Shown piece by piece: positions 15,056 to 22,378 of a stretch of 46,115 nt of DNA; position 1 is the stretch's first letter; every line of letters starts with the position of its first letter. The stretch is taken from contig SCTZ01000087.1 in the NCBI GenBank assembly GCA_004297765.1, positions 1-46,115 on the forward strand, given 5' to 3'. Both the position numbers and the translations under genes were made by a program. Under the pieces are notes generated by a model, which was given only the letters and a program-made list of their open reading frames with translations, ran no database searches and had not been told where the DNA came from. This DNA is from Chloroflexota bacterium. Its GTDB lineage: Bacteria; Chloroflexota; Dehalococcoidia; FW602-bin16.

Positions 15056-15181
15056 TGTCATTCCGAGGCGCGCACGCCGAGGAACTTGCCCTGAGCACGG
15101 TCGAAGGGTCCGCACCCCTAGCGCCCGGGGTGGAGGGGCACGGATTCTTCGCCTGCGCTGCGGCTCCGGCTCAGAATGACA
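15056..15181. repeat. GAATGACA-type inverted repeat (family F)
   Basis: TGTCATTCCGAGGCG at the left faces CTCAGAATGACA at the right, with GATTCTTCGC inside. A related copy with the same TGTCATTCTGAGCG start occurs at 40,229-40,307. Such elements are non-coding and may form long hairpins in transcripts. Confidence 0.65.
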
Positions 15182-15290
15182 AAGTACAGTTATGGACTAG
15201 CGGGTGCGATTTACGGTAAGCGAATTTGTCAGACTGTAGCAAACGGACTCCCAAAAGTCAATCGGCGATAGCTTGGCTGTCAAACTGAAC

Positions 15291-15320
15291 TTGACAGAAT
15301 TGCTGCCGCCCGCTTACAAT
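15291..15320 (+). promoter_or_regulatory. Consensus sigma70 promoter upstream of PHP gene
   Basis: TTGACA (15291-15296) and TACAAT (15315-15320) are 18 bp apart, a near-perfect match. Transcription would start near 15327, about 280 nt upstream of the first supported start codon. Confidence 0.75.
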
Positions 15321-15326
15321 GAGTCC

Positions 15327-15607
15327 AATGTTGCCGTTCCAGGTAGCCCCGGCGGTGCGTCGCTGGTCTTCCTCCGTATTCCTCTCCACGCCCTGGCGTG
15401 ATCAATGTCTGTCCCGCCGCCGTGTGGCCGGACTGGACCAATGGCCGAGAGAGCGAGTTGCTGCTAGGAGGTCTTATCGTCAGGGCTACGGCCGATGGCG
15501 TGTGCAGTAGATCCACAGGCGCTCACTTGATTGCGATTGCCACAATACGCGCCAGCAGCGGGCATTTCTGCGGATAGCCCGACTTTCCGTACTGAGGGTG
15601 GGCACAG
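15327..15607 (+). other. Long untranslated leader or unrecognised small RNA/gene
   Basis: The 280 nt between the strong promoter and the PHP gene contain several possible stems but match no RNA family I recognise. A frame without a clear start reads VINVCPAAVWPDW and later LLLGGLIVRATADG, with GGAGG inside it, but codon use and frame integrity are not convincing enough to call a gene. It may be a regulatory leader, a small RNA or a decayed gene. Confidence 0.4.
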
Positions 15608-16297
15608 TTGATAATAGACATGCACTATCACACGGAACTCACTTCGAACGGGCAGCTCCGGACTGAGGATTTATTGGCCTATGTGAAGAGGACGCATCTC
15701 ATCGAGCGGGCGAGAGAAAAAGGGCTGGACGCCATTTGCCTGACCGAGCACGATCGGATCTGGCCGGCCGACGCAGTCCAGGCCGTGCGGGATGAGTTCG
15801 GCTTTCCGGTCTTTCGCGGCATGGAGGTGAGCAGTAACTTCGCGGCCTACGGCCATGTGCTTGTCTACGGTATGGAGACGTACATGGGTGGCATGTGGTA
15901 TGTCGAGAAGCTGCAGCGCTACGTCCAGGAGGCGAACGGCGTGATGTTCGTCGCCCACCCGTTCCGCGAGTTGCTCACCTGGTCCCATAACCCAGACCAC
16001 AAGACCATCACGGTCGAGGAAGGGTGCACCTGGCCGGTGTTCCAGATGGTGCATGGCCTAGAGGTTTACAACGGGGGCACGACCGATAAGGAGAATGAGA
16101 TGGCCCGAGAGGTGTGTCGACGGCTGAACCTTTTGGCCATGGGCGGCAGCGACGCGCACTCCGTGGTCGGTGTCGGTAACTGCGTCAGCATCTTCGAGAA
16201 CGAGGTCTCCAGTCAAGAGCAACTCCTGGAAGAGCTGCGGGCTGGGCGATTCCGGGCCGGCGTCTACCGTCGTGGACAGTTCGTCCCCGTGGATTAG
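15608..16297 (+). CDS. PHP-domain phosphoesterase
   Basis: 229 residues. The metal-binding motifs of the PHP superfamily are intact: DMHYHTE at the N-terminus, LTEHDRIWP at about 45, VAHPF at about 115 and MGGSDAHS at about 178. PHP proteins outside polymerases hydrolyse phosphomono- or diesters such as 3',5'-bisphosphonucleosides or histidinol phosphate; the substrate here is not evident. The start is TTG 15608 with GAGGGTGG upstream; an internal ATG (residue 5) would cut off the first metal ligand region. It is followed by a MITE-like repeat, so it probably forms its own transcript. Confidence 0.85.
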   Translation: MIIDMHYHTELTSNGQLRTEDLLAYVKRTHLIERAREKGLDAICLTEHDRIWPADAVQAVRDEFGFPVFRGMEVSSNFAAYGHVLVYGMETYMGGMWYVEKLQRYVQEANGVMFVAHPFRELLTWSHNPDHKTITVEEGCTWPVFQMVHGLEVYNGGTTDKENEMAREVCRRLNLLAMGGSDAHSVVGVGNCVSIFENEVSSQEQLLEELRAGRFRAGVYRRGQFVPVD

Positions 16298-16325
16298 TGG
16301 CTCAGCCGTCAAATGGTTTTTCACT

Positions 16326-16464
16326 TTCGTAGGGGCGTGATTCATCACGCCCAGCGCCCCGTGCCTCGGCGGGCGCAATGACGGTCATCAACACAATAAC
16401 GTGGTACATGGGCGAGCGCTGCCCCCCGCCACCCCCAGGGCGCAATTCATTGCGCCCCTACGAA
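16326..16464. repeat. MITE-like element, family C, copy 1
   Basis: About 139 bp with terminal inverted repeats TTCGTAGGGGCG / CGCCCCTACGAA; each end also forms its own hairpin (GGGCGTGATTCATCACGCCC and GGGCGCAATTCATTGCGCCC). The core TGGTACATGG is shared with copy 2 at 19,693-19,863 and a partial copy at 44,466-44,531. It has no coding capacity. Confidence 0.75.
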
Positions 16465-16510
16465 GCGCATGTGAGCTTGCCGGATGTGCCAATCACTGAG
16501 GAGAGCAGCG

Positions 16511-17311
16511 GTGGAGGTAGCCGATCCCGAAGTCAGAGCGATCACCCTTGGTCATCCAAGCTATTGCTGGCGGTTCGGTCAGGATCGTCGATTGGCGCTC
16601 ATTTGCCAGTACGTCGATCTGCGCGACAAGCGAATTCTGGATATCGGCGCGGGTATCGGCATGTACACGCGCAAGTTCCGACAGTTCAGCAAAGCGGTCT
16701 ATGGGGTGGACGTCGACCTGGACAAGATGACGGAGGCCCGGGAAAGCGTGCCCAACGTGGGGGTGGCCGCCAGCGAGCGCTTGCCATTTCCGGATGATTG
16801 CTTTGACGTCACGTTTCTACACGAAGTCATCGAGCACGTCGAGGATGACCGGCGCACGATCCAGGAGGCCTGGCGTGTCACCAAGCCTGGCGGACAGATC
16901 ATCATCTACGCGCCCAACCGCCTCTACTTCTTCGAGACACATGGTGTGTACCTGGGCAAGAAGTACATCTTCGGGGTGATACCCCTGGTGAACTACTTGC
17001 CCGGCATCCTGCGCAACAAGCTGGTTCCGCATGCCCGCGCCTATCGCAGCGGCGGCCTGCGCGCTCTCTTTGCCGGGCTGTCTACCCGCGAAGTTGTGCA
17101 CACGCAGGTATACCCGGGCTTCGACAAGATCGCCCGCGGCAACGCATTCCTGGCCAGTCTACTGCGCCGCGTCACGTACTTCTTCGAGACGACTCCTCTG
17201 CGCACCTTCGGACTCTCGCATTTCCTGGTCATGACCAAGGTGGCAGAAGAGGTGCTCCCATTCCCCAGGGGGCGCAAGCCCAAGCGAGCGACATCCTTGG
17301 CTCCCCGGTAG
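16511..17311 (+). CDS. Class I SAM-dependent methyltransferase
   Basis: 266 residues. ILDIGAGIGMYTRKF (motif I), AVYGVDVDLDKMTEARE (acidic end of strand 2), LPFPDDCFDVTFLHEVIEHV (motif post-I and the Methyltransf_11 core) and EAWRVTKPGGQIIIYAPN are all present. Aromatic, basic C-terminal part of about 110 residues may bind a lipid, quinone or sugar substrate, which cannot be named. GTG 16511 is chosen because GAGGAGAG lies 5-12 nt upstream; the longer frame runs into the preceding repeat. No biosynthetic partner is adjacent. Confidence 0.85.
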   Translation: MEVADPEVRAITLGHPSYCWRFGQDRRLALICQYVDLRDKRILDIGAGIGMYTRKFRQFSKAVYGVDVDLDKMTEARESVPNVGVAASERLPFPDDCFDVTFLHEVIEHVEDDRRTIQEAWRVTKPGGQIIIYAPNRLYFFETHGVYLGKKYIFGVIPLVNYLPGILRNKLVPHARAYRSGGLRALFAGLSTREVVHTQVYPGFDKIARGNAFLASLLRRVTYFFETTPLRTFGLSHFLVMTKVAEEVLPFPRGRKPKRATSLAPR

Positions 17312-17325
17312 TCGCTGGATCATCA

Positions 17326-17388
17326 CGCCGAGCTGGGGCTCGGCGTTCCCAGGCGATGGTCCCGGGAGCGCCGAGCCCCAGCTCGGCG
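17326..17388. terminator. Large perfect-like hairpin downstream of methyltransferase
   Basis: Two 25-nt arms (17326-17350 and 17364-17388) are complementary at 24 positions, and each arm contains a smaller palindrome CGCCGAGCTGGGGCTCGGCG-like unit. It could stop transcription in both directions or be a mobile palindrome; there is no U tract. Confidence 0.5.
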
Positions 17389-17635
17389 CGGATGTCCTTT
17401 CGCCGACCATGACCCGGACCTGTCTTTCCTTACCCCGGACGATCTCCTCCTAGCCCGAGTGCTGTCTTTGACTTCCGCCTGAGGCGGCCATATACTTTTA
17501 ATTGCCGGCAGTTGTCGGCCCTTTGTCTCTTTTGGACATGAGGCAGCAAATCGACAGAGACCAACTTCGAGAAAGTTCACGAGCAGAGTGTCTGTTATCT
17601 GATCGGGTCCGAGCGCTGCTCCTGACGCACAAAGT

Positions 17636-18421
17636 TTGAGAAACGATTTACCACAACAATACGCACTGATTACAAACGATGATGGGATCGATTCCGAGGG
17701 GTTGGCCAAGCTGAGCCAGGCTGTGTCCAGGGTGCTTCCGGTGATAGTTGTTGCGCCGGACCGGAACTGGAGCATTGCCGGCCACACCAAGACCATTTTC
17801 AAGCCGATCTACGTCTTCGAGACCACGCTCACCGATGGAACCGTAGCCTACGCGACCGATGGCGCCCCCTCGGATTGCGTATCCCTAACGGTGCTAGGGC
17901 TGTTTGGACACAAGCCGTCCCTGGTCGTCGCTGGAATCAACAAGGGGCCGAATCTCGGTGAGGACATCACGTATTCCGGCACGGTTGCCGCCGCCATGGA
18001 GGGCGTGATCAGCGGTATCCCGTCTATCGCAGTTTCCCTGAACGCCTACGAGAACTTCGAGTTTGACGCAGCGGCGGAGTTTGCGGCCGATCTGGCGCGG
18101 CACGTCGTCGAGAACCACCTGAGCTCCGAGGTTCTGCTGAACGTCAACGTGCCGGCCGTTCCGAAGTCCGAGCTGCGGGGCGTGGCCATCACTCGGCTCG
18201 GCAAGCGTATCTACCGCGACGTTCTGACCGAGCGAACGGACGACAACGGCCGCCAGTATTACTGGATAGAAGGCGACGTGCCGGATGGTTTGCGGGAACA
18301 GGGGACCGATCTGCTGGCCGTGGAGGAGAAGATGATCTCCATTACGCCGATTCATCTGGACTTGACCAATCATAGCTTGATCGAGGGGTTGAAGGGGTGG
18401 GATCTGTGGAAGGCGCCGTAA
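17636..18421 (+). CDS. surE: 5'-nucleotidase SurE
   Basis: 261 residues, normal for SurE. The N-terminal ITNDDGIDSEGL carries the Asp-Asp metal ligands, DRNWSIAGHTKT the conserved Ser, and VAGINKGPNLGEDITYSGTV the Asn ligand and the YSGTVAAA helix. SurE is a metal-dependent phosphatase of nucleoside 5'- or 3'-monophosphates in the cytoplasm. No ATG is available near the start, so TTG 17636 is used; the ribosome binding site is weak. The stop overlaps the following ArsA-type gene by up to 25 nt, which implies co-translation. Confidence 0.92.
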   Translation: MRNDLPQQYALITNDDGIDSEGLAKLSQAVSRVLPVIVVAPDRNWSIAGHTKTIFKPIYVFETTLTDGTVAYATDGAPSDCVSLTVLGLFGHKPSLVVAGINKGPNLGEDITYSGTVAAAMEGVISGIPSIAVSLNAYENFEFDAAAEFAADLARHVVENHLSSEVLLNVNVPAVPKSELRGVAITRLGKRIYRDVLTERTDDNGRQYYWIEGDVPDGLREQGTDLLAVEEKMISITPIHLDLTNHSLIEGLKGWDLWKAP

Positions 18422-19605
18422 ACCGCGACAGCGCCAAGGCGCGCATTATTCTATACACCGGTAAAGGCGGCGTTGGGAAGACCAGTGTGGCCGCATCGAC
18501 GGCTCTGCGCTGCTCCCAGTTGGGATATCGCACAGTGGTGTTGAGTACTGACGCTGCCCATAGCCTGGCCGATTCGTTCGATTGCACGCTGGGTGCCCGC
18601 CCAACCGCGCTGTCTTCCAACCTGTGGGGACAGGAGGTGGACGTCTTCTACGAGATTCGGGCCAATTGGGGAACCGTCCAGGAGTACGTGTCCGCGTTGA
18701 TGGCCTGGCGTGGGTTGGATCAGGTGGTTGCCGAGGAGCTGACGATCCTACCGGGGATCGAGGAGCTCATCAGCCTGTTGCAGATCACCGACCACCACGA
18801 CAGCGGTCAATTCGACGTGATCATCGTCGATTGTGCGCCCACCGGCGAGACCCTGCGTCTGCTCAGCTTCCCCGAGGTGGCGCGCTGGTGGATGGAGAAG
18901 ATCTTCCCGATTCAGCGGCGTGTCTCGAAGACCATCCGCCCGCTGGTGCGCACGATCATGGATATGCCCTTGCCCGACGATCCGGTCTTCGACTCCTTGC
19001 AGCATCTGTTTGCCAAGCTCGATCAGATGCATCGGCTCCTGGCGGATACTGACAAGTCCTCGGTGCGGCTGGTGCTCAACCCGGAGAAGATGGTCATCAA
19101 GGAGGCGCAGCGCACCTTCACCTATCTGAACCTCTTTGGCTATCCCGTGGACGCCATCGTCTGCAATCGCATCATCCCCGGCGAGGTCCACGATCAGTAC
19201 TTCGAGTCGTGGAAAGCGGCACAGGGGAAGTACTACCAGATGGCCGAGGAGGGCTTCTCGCCCTTGCCGATCCTGTCAGCGCCGCTGTTCGATCAGGAAG
19301 TGGTCGGACAGCGAATGCTAGAGGTGATGGGCCGAGCGATATTCGCAGACCGAGATCCTCACGCGTTCTTCTACCGAGGTCAGATCCATACCGTCAAGAA
19401 GGACAACGGGGCGTTTGTTCTCACGATTGCCCTCCCGTTTGTAGATAAGCAGGACGTGTCGCTCACGCAACACCGGGACGAGCTGATCGTCCAGGTTGGC
19501 AATCAGAGGCGCAACATCGTGCTTCCGCGGGCCCTAGTCGGCCTCACTCCCAGAGAGGCCAAGCTCGCCGATGGCAAGCTGACGATCAAGTTCCCTCAGG
19601 GGTAG
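18397..19605 (+). CDS. ArsA/GET3-family ATPase with C-terminal Hsp20-like domain
   Basis: 402 residues. The deviant Walker A GKGGVGKT lies at about residue 25, STDAAHSLADSF is switch I, VDCAPTGETLRLLS switch II, and CNRIIP the A-loop region. From about residue 320 a beta-rich tail (GAFVLTIALPFVDKQDVSLT, then DELIVQVGNQRRNIVLP) matches the Hsp20-like domain seen at the end of many bacterial ArsA homologues. It contains no obvious arsenite-binding Cys triad, and no arsB, arsC or arsR is nearby, so targeting or chaperoning of client proteins is likelier than arsenite export. GTG 18397 or GTG 18406 could be the start; both overlap surE. Confidence 0.88.
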   Translation: MGSVEGAVNRDSAKARIILYTGKGGVGKTSVAASTALRCSQLGYRTVVLSTDAAHSLADSFDCTLGARPTALSSNLWGQEVDVFYEIRANWGTVQEYVSALMAWRGLDQVVAEELTILPGIEELISLLQITDHHDSGQFDVIIVDCAPTGETLRLLSFPEVARWWMEKIFPIQRRVSKTIRPLVRTIMDMPLPDDPVFDSLQHLFAKLDQMHRLLADTDKSSVRLVLNPEKMVIKEAQRTFTYLNLFGYPVDAIVCNRIIPGEVHDQYFESWKAAQGKYYQMAEEGFSPLPILSAPLFDQEVVGQRMLEVMGRAIFADRDPHAFFYRGQIHTVKKDNGAFVLTIALPFVDKQDVSLTQHRDELIVQVGNQRRNIVLPRALVGLTPREAKLADGKLTIKFPQG

Positions 19606-19692
19606 GTTCCGGGCGGTTCGTCTCGGTACGGCAGTTGCGGCATCGTTCTTGTGGCCTTTATAGTGCTCGACAGCCAAACGAGGTATATCCCG

Positions 19693-19863
19693 CGTAGGGG
19701 CGCAATTCATTGCGCCCCAGGGTGTGGCTGGGGCAGCGTCCGACCATGTACCACATTGTTTCGTTAGAGACCATCATCGCGCTCGGGGGTGGGTGTGATG
19801 CTGGAAGAAGTTGCGCATGTGATAAGCGGCAGGTCGCTGGGCGCGATGAATCGCGCCCCTACG
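19693..19863. repeat. MITE-like element, family C, copy 2
   Basis: 171 bp bounded by CGTAGGGGCGCAATTCATTG and its counterpart GGGCGCGATGAATCGCGCCC plus CTACG. The left 60 bp is nearly the reverse complement of 16401-16462. The core again contains the complement of TGGTACATGGTCGG. It fills most of the 320-bp gap after the ArsA gene; nothing else is seen in the gap. Confidence 0.75.
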
Positions 19864-19924
19864 GATAGTGTCCTTGGACAGCGGTAGTGCGTTGGCCGGT
19901 GAAGCCATTAGACGAGGAGGTATC

Positions 19925-20164
19925 ATGATGCTAGAGGCTGATGAGAGCTCCAGAACAGAGGAACGTCAGGAATCCAGGGAGCGTGAGATCGCTTTCACGT
20001 TTAGAATCCCGCGCTTGATCCCCAGGGAAGCCAAGGTTCACTTGCGTGCGGCGCGTAGGGAGATGCTGCTGGCCGTCCGTAGCATGCTGGATTGCGCTAT
20101 CGATCGGCTCGAGGAGCGCGAGCAGGAGAGCCAGACGCGGACCACCAAGATAGATATCCAGTAG
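19925..20164 (+). CDS. Small charged helical protein
   Basis: 79 residues, Glu/Arg-rich start (EERQESREREIAFTFRIPRL) and a helix VHLRAARREMLLAVRSMLDC followed by a Glu/Gln-rich end, likely a short coiled coil. I do not recognise a family. GAGGAGG lies 4-7 nt before two in-frame ATGs (19925, 19928), a very strong translation signal, so it is probably real. It follows the ArsA gene across a repeat and may be part of the same transcript. Confidence 0.65.
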   Translation: MMLEADESSRTEERQESREREIAFTFRIPRLIPREAKVHLRAARREMLLAVRSMLDCAIDRLEEREQESQTRTTKIDIQ

Positions 20165-20169
20165 TCCGG

Positions 20170-20571
20170 CTAGTGTTCGGCGAGCATGCGCAGCCAGACT
20201 TCCCGCACGCGCGGTCCGTCGAATTCGCACAGAAAGATGCCCTGCCAGGTTCCCAGAACCAGACGCCCGTTGTCGACCGGCACGTGGGCTGACGTGCCGA
20301 CCAGGGCTGTCTTGATGTGCGCGTCCGCGTTCCCTTCCGCGTGCCGGTAAGCGGCTGTGCGTGGCACTAATCGGTCGAGGGCGGTCAAGAGGTCGATCAC
20401 GACATCGGGGTCGGCGGCTTCGTTGATCGTGACGCCGGCCGTAGTATGAGGAACGTAGACGTGGCAGACCCCTGTACCCGACGTTCGCCCCGCCAGCGCC
20501 TCCTGAATCTGTCTTGTGATATCGACCATCTCCGTCTGTCGTTGCGTGGCGACCCTGAGCTTCGCCTGCAT
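20170..20571 (-). CDS. yjbQ: YjbQ/UPF0047 family protein
   Basis: 133 residues with the family landmarks VDITRQIQEAL, GVCHVYVPHTTAGVTINEAA, EGNADAHIKTALVGTSAHVP and LGTWQGIFLCEFDGPR. YjbQ proteins form trimers and have been reported to have a weak thiamine phosphate synthase activity; their real role is unsettled. ATG 20571 was chosen because AGGGGAAAC precedes it; the longer start at 20592 lacks such a site. Its stop lies 5 nt from that of the convergent small gene upstream. Confidence 0.9.
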   Translation of the reverse strand: MQAKLRVATQRQTEMVDITRQIQEALAGRTSGTGVCHVYVPHTTAGVTINEAADPDVVIDLLTALDRLVPRTAAYRHAEGNADAHIKTALVGTSAHVPVDNGRLVLGTWQGIFLCEFDGPRVREVWLRMLAEH

Positions 20572-20642
20572 GTTTCCCCTCAACTTAGCCATCCGGGTGG
20601 CTTTCGTCTTCTCTGCTCGACATATGGTACCATTGTAGCACG

Positions 20643-21923
20643 ATGATCGAGCAGCCGATGGGCATTTATCTGCATATTCCGTTCTGTCGCCGCAAGTGCT
20701 CGTACTGTGACTTCAACTCCTACGTGACAGACGAGTCCATTCGCGCCGCGTACGTGGACGCGCTGGCCACGGAGATCTGCTGGTGGGGGCGGGCCCTGGC
20801 GGGCGCCGCCGACGAGGCACGCACGACGGGCGCGGCGAGGTCCGTTTACGTGGGGGGAGGGACGCCGTCGCTTCTGACGCCAAATCAACTGAGAGTGCTG
20901 CTGCGCGGCTGTGAGGAAGCGCTGGGCATCACGGCCGGAGCCGAGGTGACGATCGAGGCGAACCCCGAATCTGCCTCGCTGGCGTGGCTCCAGGACGTGC
21001 GGTCCCTGGGTTACAACCGACTGAGTCTGGGGGTCCAGAGCTTCGACGATTCCTTGCTGAAGGTGCTCGGTCGTCTACATACCGCCGGGGATGCTCTGCG
21101 TTGTTACCATGATGCTCGGCAGGCTGGGTTCGAGAACATCAGCCTCGATCTGATGTTTGGTCTTGACGGACAATCGCTCGATCTCTGGCGGCGGTCCCTG
21201 GAGACGGCCATCCAGCTCGGTCCGGAGCACATCTCGCTGTATGGTCTCACGGTGGAGGAGGGCACGGCCCTCGCGGGCCAGGTCAGAAAGGGTACGTATG
21301 TGACGGCGGACCCGGAATTCGCGGCGGAGATGTACGGACTGGCCGAGGAGATGCTGGCCGATGCGGGCTACGAGCACTACGAGCTCTCCAACTGGGCCCG
21401 CCCGGGCCGGCAGTCGTGGCATAACCTGAACTATTGGACCTCCGGCCCGTATCTGGGCTGCGGCGCCGGGGCCCACGCGCGACTGGGGAAGTATCGCTTC
21501 TGGGCGGTGAGCAGACCGCGGGCCTACATCGCGGCGTGGGTTCCTGGGAGCGCGGGCGTCTCGCCTGCGCGGCCGCTGGTACACGCACGGGCGGGACGCC
21601 CGCGCTCCCGGGAGAACCATCGGCTTAGTGTGAACCCGCTCGGACTGCCGGAGGCAGCTCTCGATGGTTGGGAGGAGTTAACGCCGAGCGCGTGTGTGCA
21701 GGAGTCTATCATGCTCGGACTGCGTCTGGGGCGGGGCATCGTCGCGGCGGAGTTCCAGCGGGAAACCGGATGCCGTCTGGAAGAGCTTGTGGGTCCTACT
21801 CTGCTGGAGTTGCGCGAAGTGGGGCTGCTGGACATGGCGGACGGCGCGATCAGAGCCACGCGGCGAGGACGGCTGCTGCTGGACGAGATACTGGCGCGGC
21901 TTTTCGCGGGGTTGGAGGGCTAG
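20643..21923 (+). CDS. hemW: Radical SAM haem chaperone HemW (coproporphyrinogen dehydrogenase-like)
   Basis: 426 residues, longer than the usual 370-400. The radical SAM motif is FCRRKCSYCDF (CxxxCxxC) near residue 14, YVGGGTPSLL follows at about 69, and EVTIEANPES, RLSLGVQSFD and YELSNWARPG are typical of HemW. The HemN-type N-terminal extension is missing, so this is HemW, which binds and hands over haem, rather than the oxygen-independent coproporphyrinogen oxidase. Residues about 300-324 (AWVPGSAGVSPARPLVHARA and on) are encoded by a dispersed palindromic repeat captured in frame; the normal HemW sequence resumes afterwards at LDGWEELTPSACVQESIMLG. The haem chain of the host must therefore tolerate a 25-residue surface loop. 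Confidence 0.9.
   Translation: MIEQPMGIYLHIPFCRRKCSYCDFNSYVTDESIRAAYVDALATEICWWGRALAGAADEARTTGAARSVYVGGGTPSLLTPNQLRVLLRGCEEALGITAGAEVTIEANPESASLAWLQDVRSLGYNRLSLGVQSFDDSLLKVLGRLHTAGDALRCYHDARQAGFENISLDLMFGLDGQSLDLWRRSLETAIQLGPEHISLYGLTVEEGTALAGQVRKGTYVTADPEFAAEMYGLAEEMLADAGYEHYELSNWARPGRQSWHNLNYWTSGPYLGCGAGAHARLGKYRFWAVSRPRAYIAAWVPGSAGVSPARPLVHARAGRPRSRENHRLSVNPLGLPEAALDGWEELTPSACVQESIMLGLRLGRGIVAAEFQRETGCRLEELVGPTLLELREVGLLDMADGAIRATRRGRLLLDEILARLFAGLEG
21543..21612. repeat. Dispersed palindrome family A inside hemW
   Basis: CCTGGGAGCGCGGGCGTCTC at the left faces GCGGGACGCCCGCGCTCCCG at the right. The same family lies at 275-302, 22,068-22,137, 30,654-30,697 and 40,143-40,170, all outside genes. 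This copy keeps the reading frame of hemW open. Confidence 0.85.
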
Positions 21924-22335
21924 GGCTCTGCGGTTGGTGTGCTCAGGTATGGAAGACTAGGGATCGGACCGATTGGTCGGATCTGACCGATCGGTCCAAT
22001 GAAACAGTCGCATGCCATCTAGAGGTCTGGTCATACATCACGATCGATGCAGAGCGCGAAGGCGGGTCCTGGGAGCGCGGGCATCCTGCCCCGCGCATCA
22101 GCCAAGGCATGCGCGGGCAGGATGCCCGCGCTCCCAGACAGCACCGTCTCTCACAATGCTGACCACGTCTCATACTCTTTCCCATTGGGCACTTTGTGAT
22201 CGCGACCACGAGACCGAGTCGGTTTCCGAAACCAACTCGGTCTGGCCAATCACGACGGCATGAGCGTGAAAGGGTATCGGTTGGATGACCGCGGATTGCG
22301 GGCAGCCGCTTTGCGGCTGCCCTGCACAAAGATAA
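21924..22335. other. Repeat-filled gap downstream of hemW
   Basis: No gene is supported. In order: a 13-bp hairpin GGACCGATTGGTC/GACCGATCGGTCC (21966-21997) that may end hemW transcription; a family A palindrome (22068-22137) with arms CCTGGGAGCGCGGGCATCCT and its complement; a hairpin AGACCGAGTCGGTTT/AAACCAACTCGGTCT (22211-22243); and a hairpin GGGCAGCCGC/GCGGCTGCCC (22300-22322). Confidence 0.6.
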
Positions 22336-22357
22336 TGGGGGGAGCGATCTCCCCCCA
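22336..22357 (-). terminator. Rho-independent terminator of glutamate synthase gene
   Basis: On the minus strand TGGGGGGAG-ATCG-CTCCCCCCA is followed by TTATCTTT, a strong GC stem with a T-rich tail, 21 bp beyond the stop codon at 22379. Confidence 0.75.
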
Positions 22358-22378
22358 CCAGAAGTCAGAATGCCGGAC

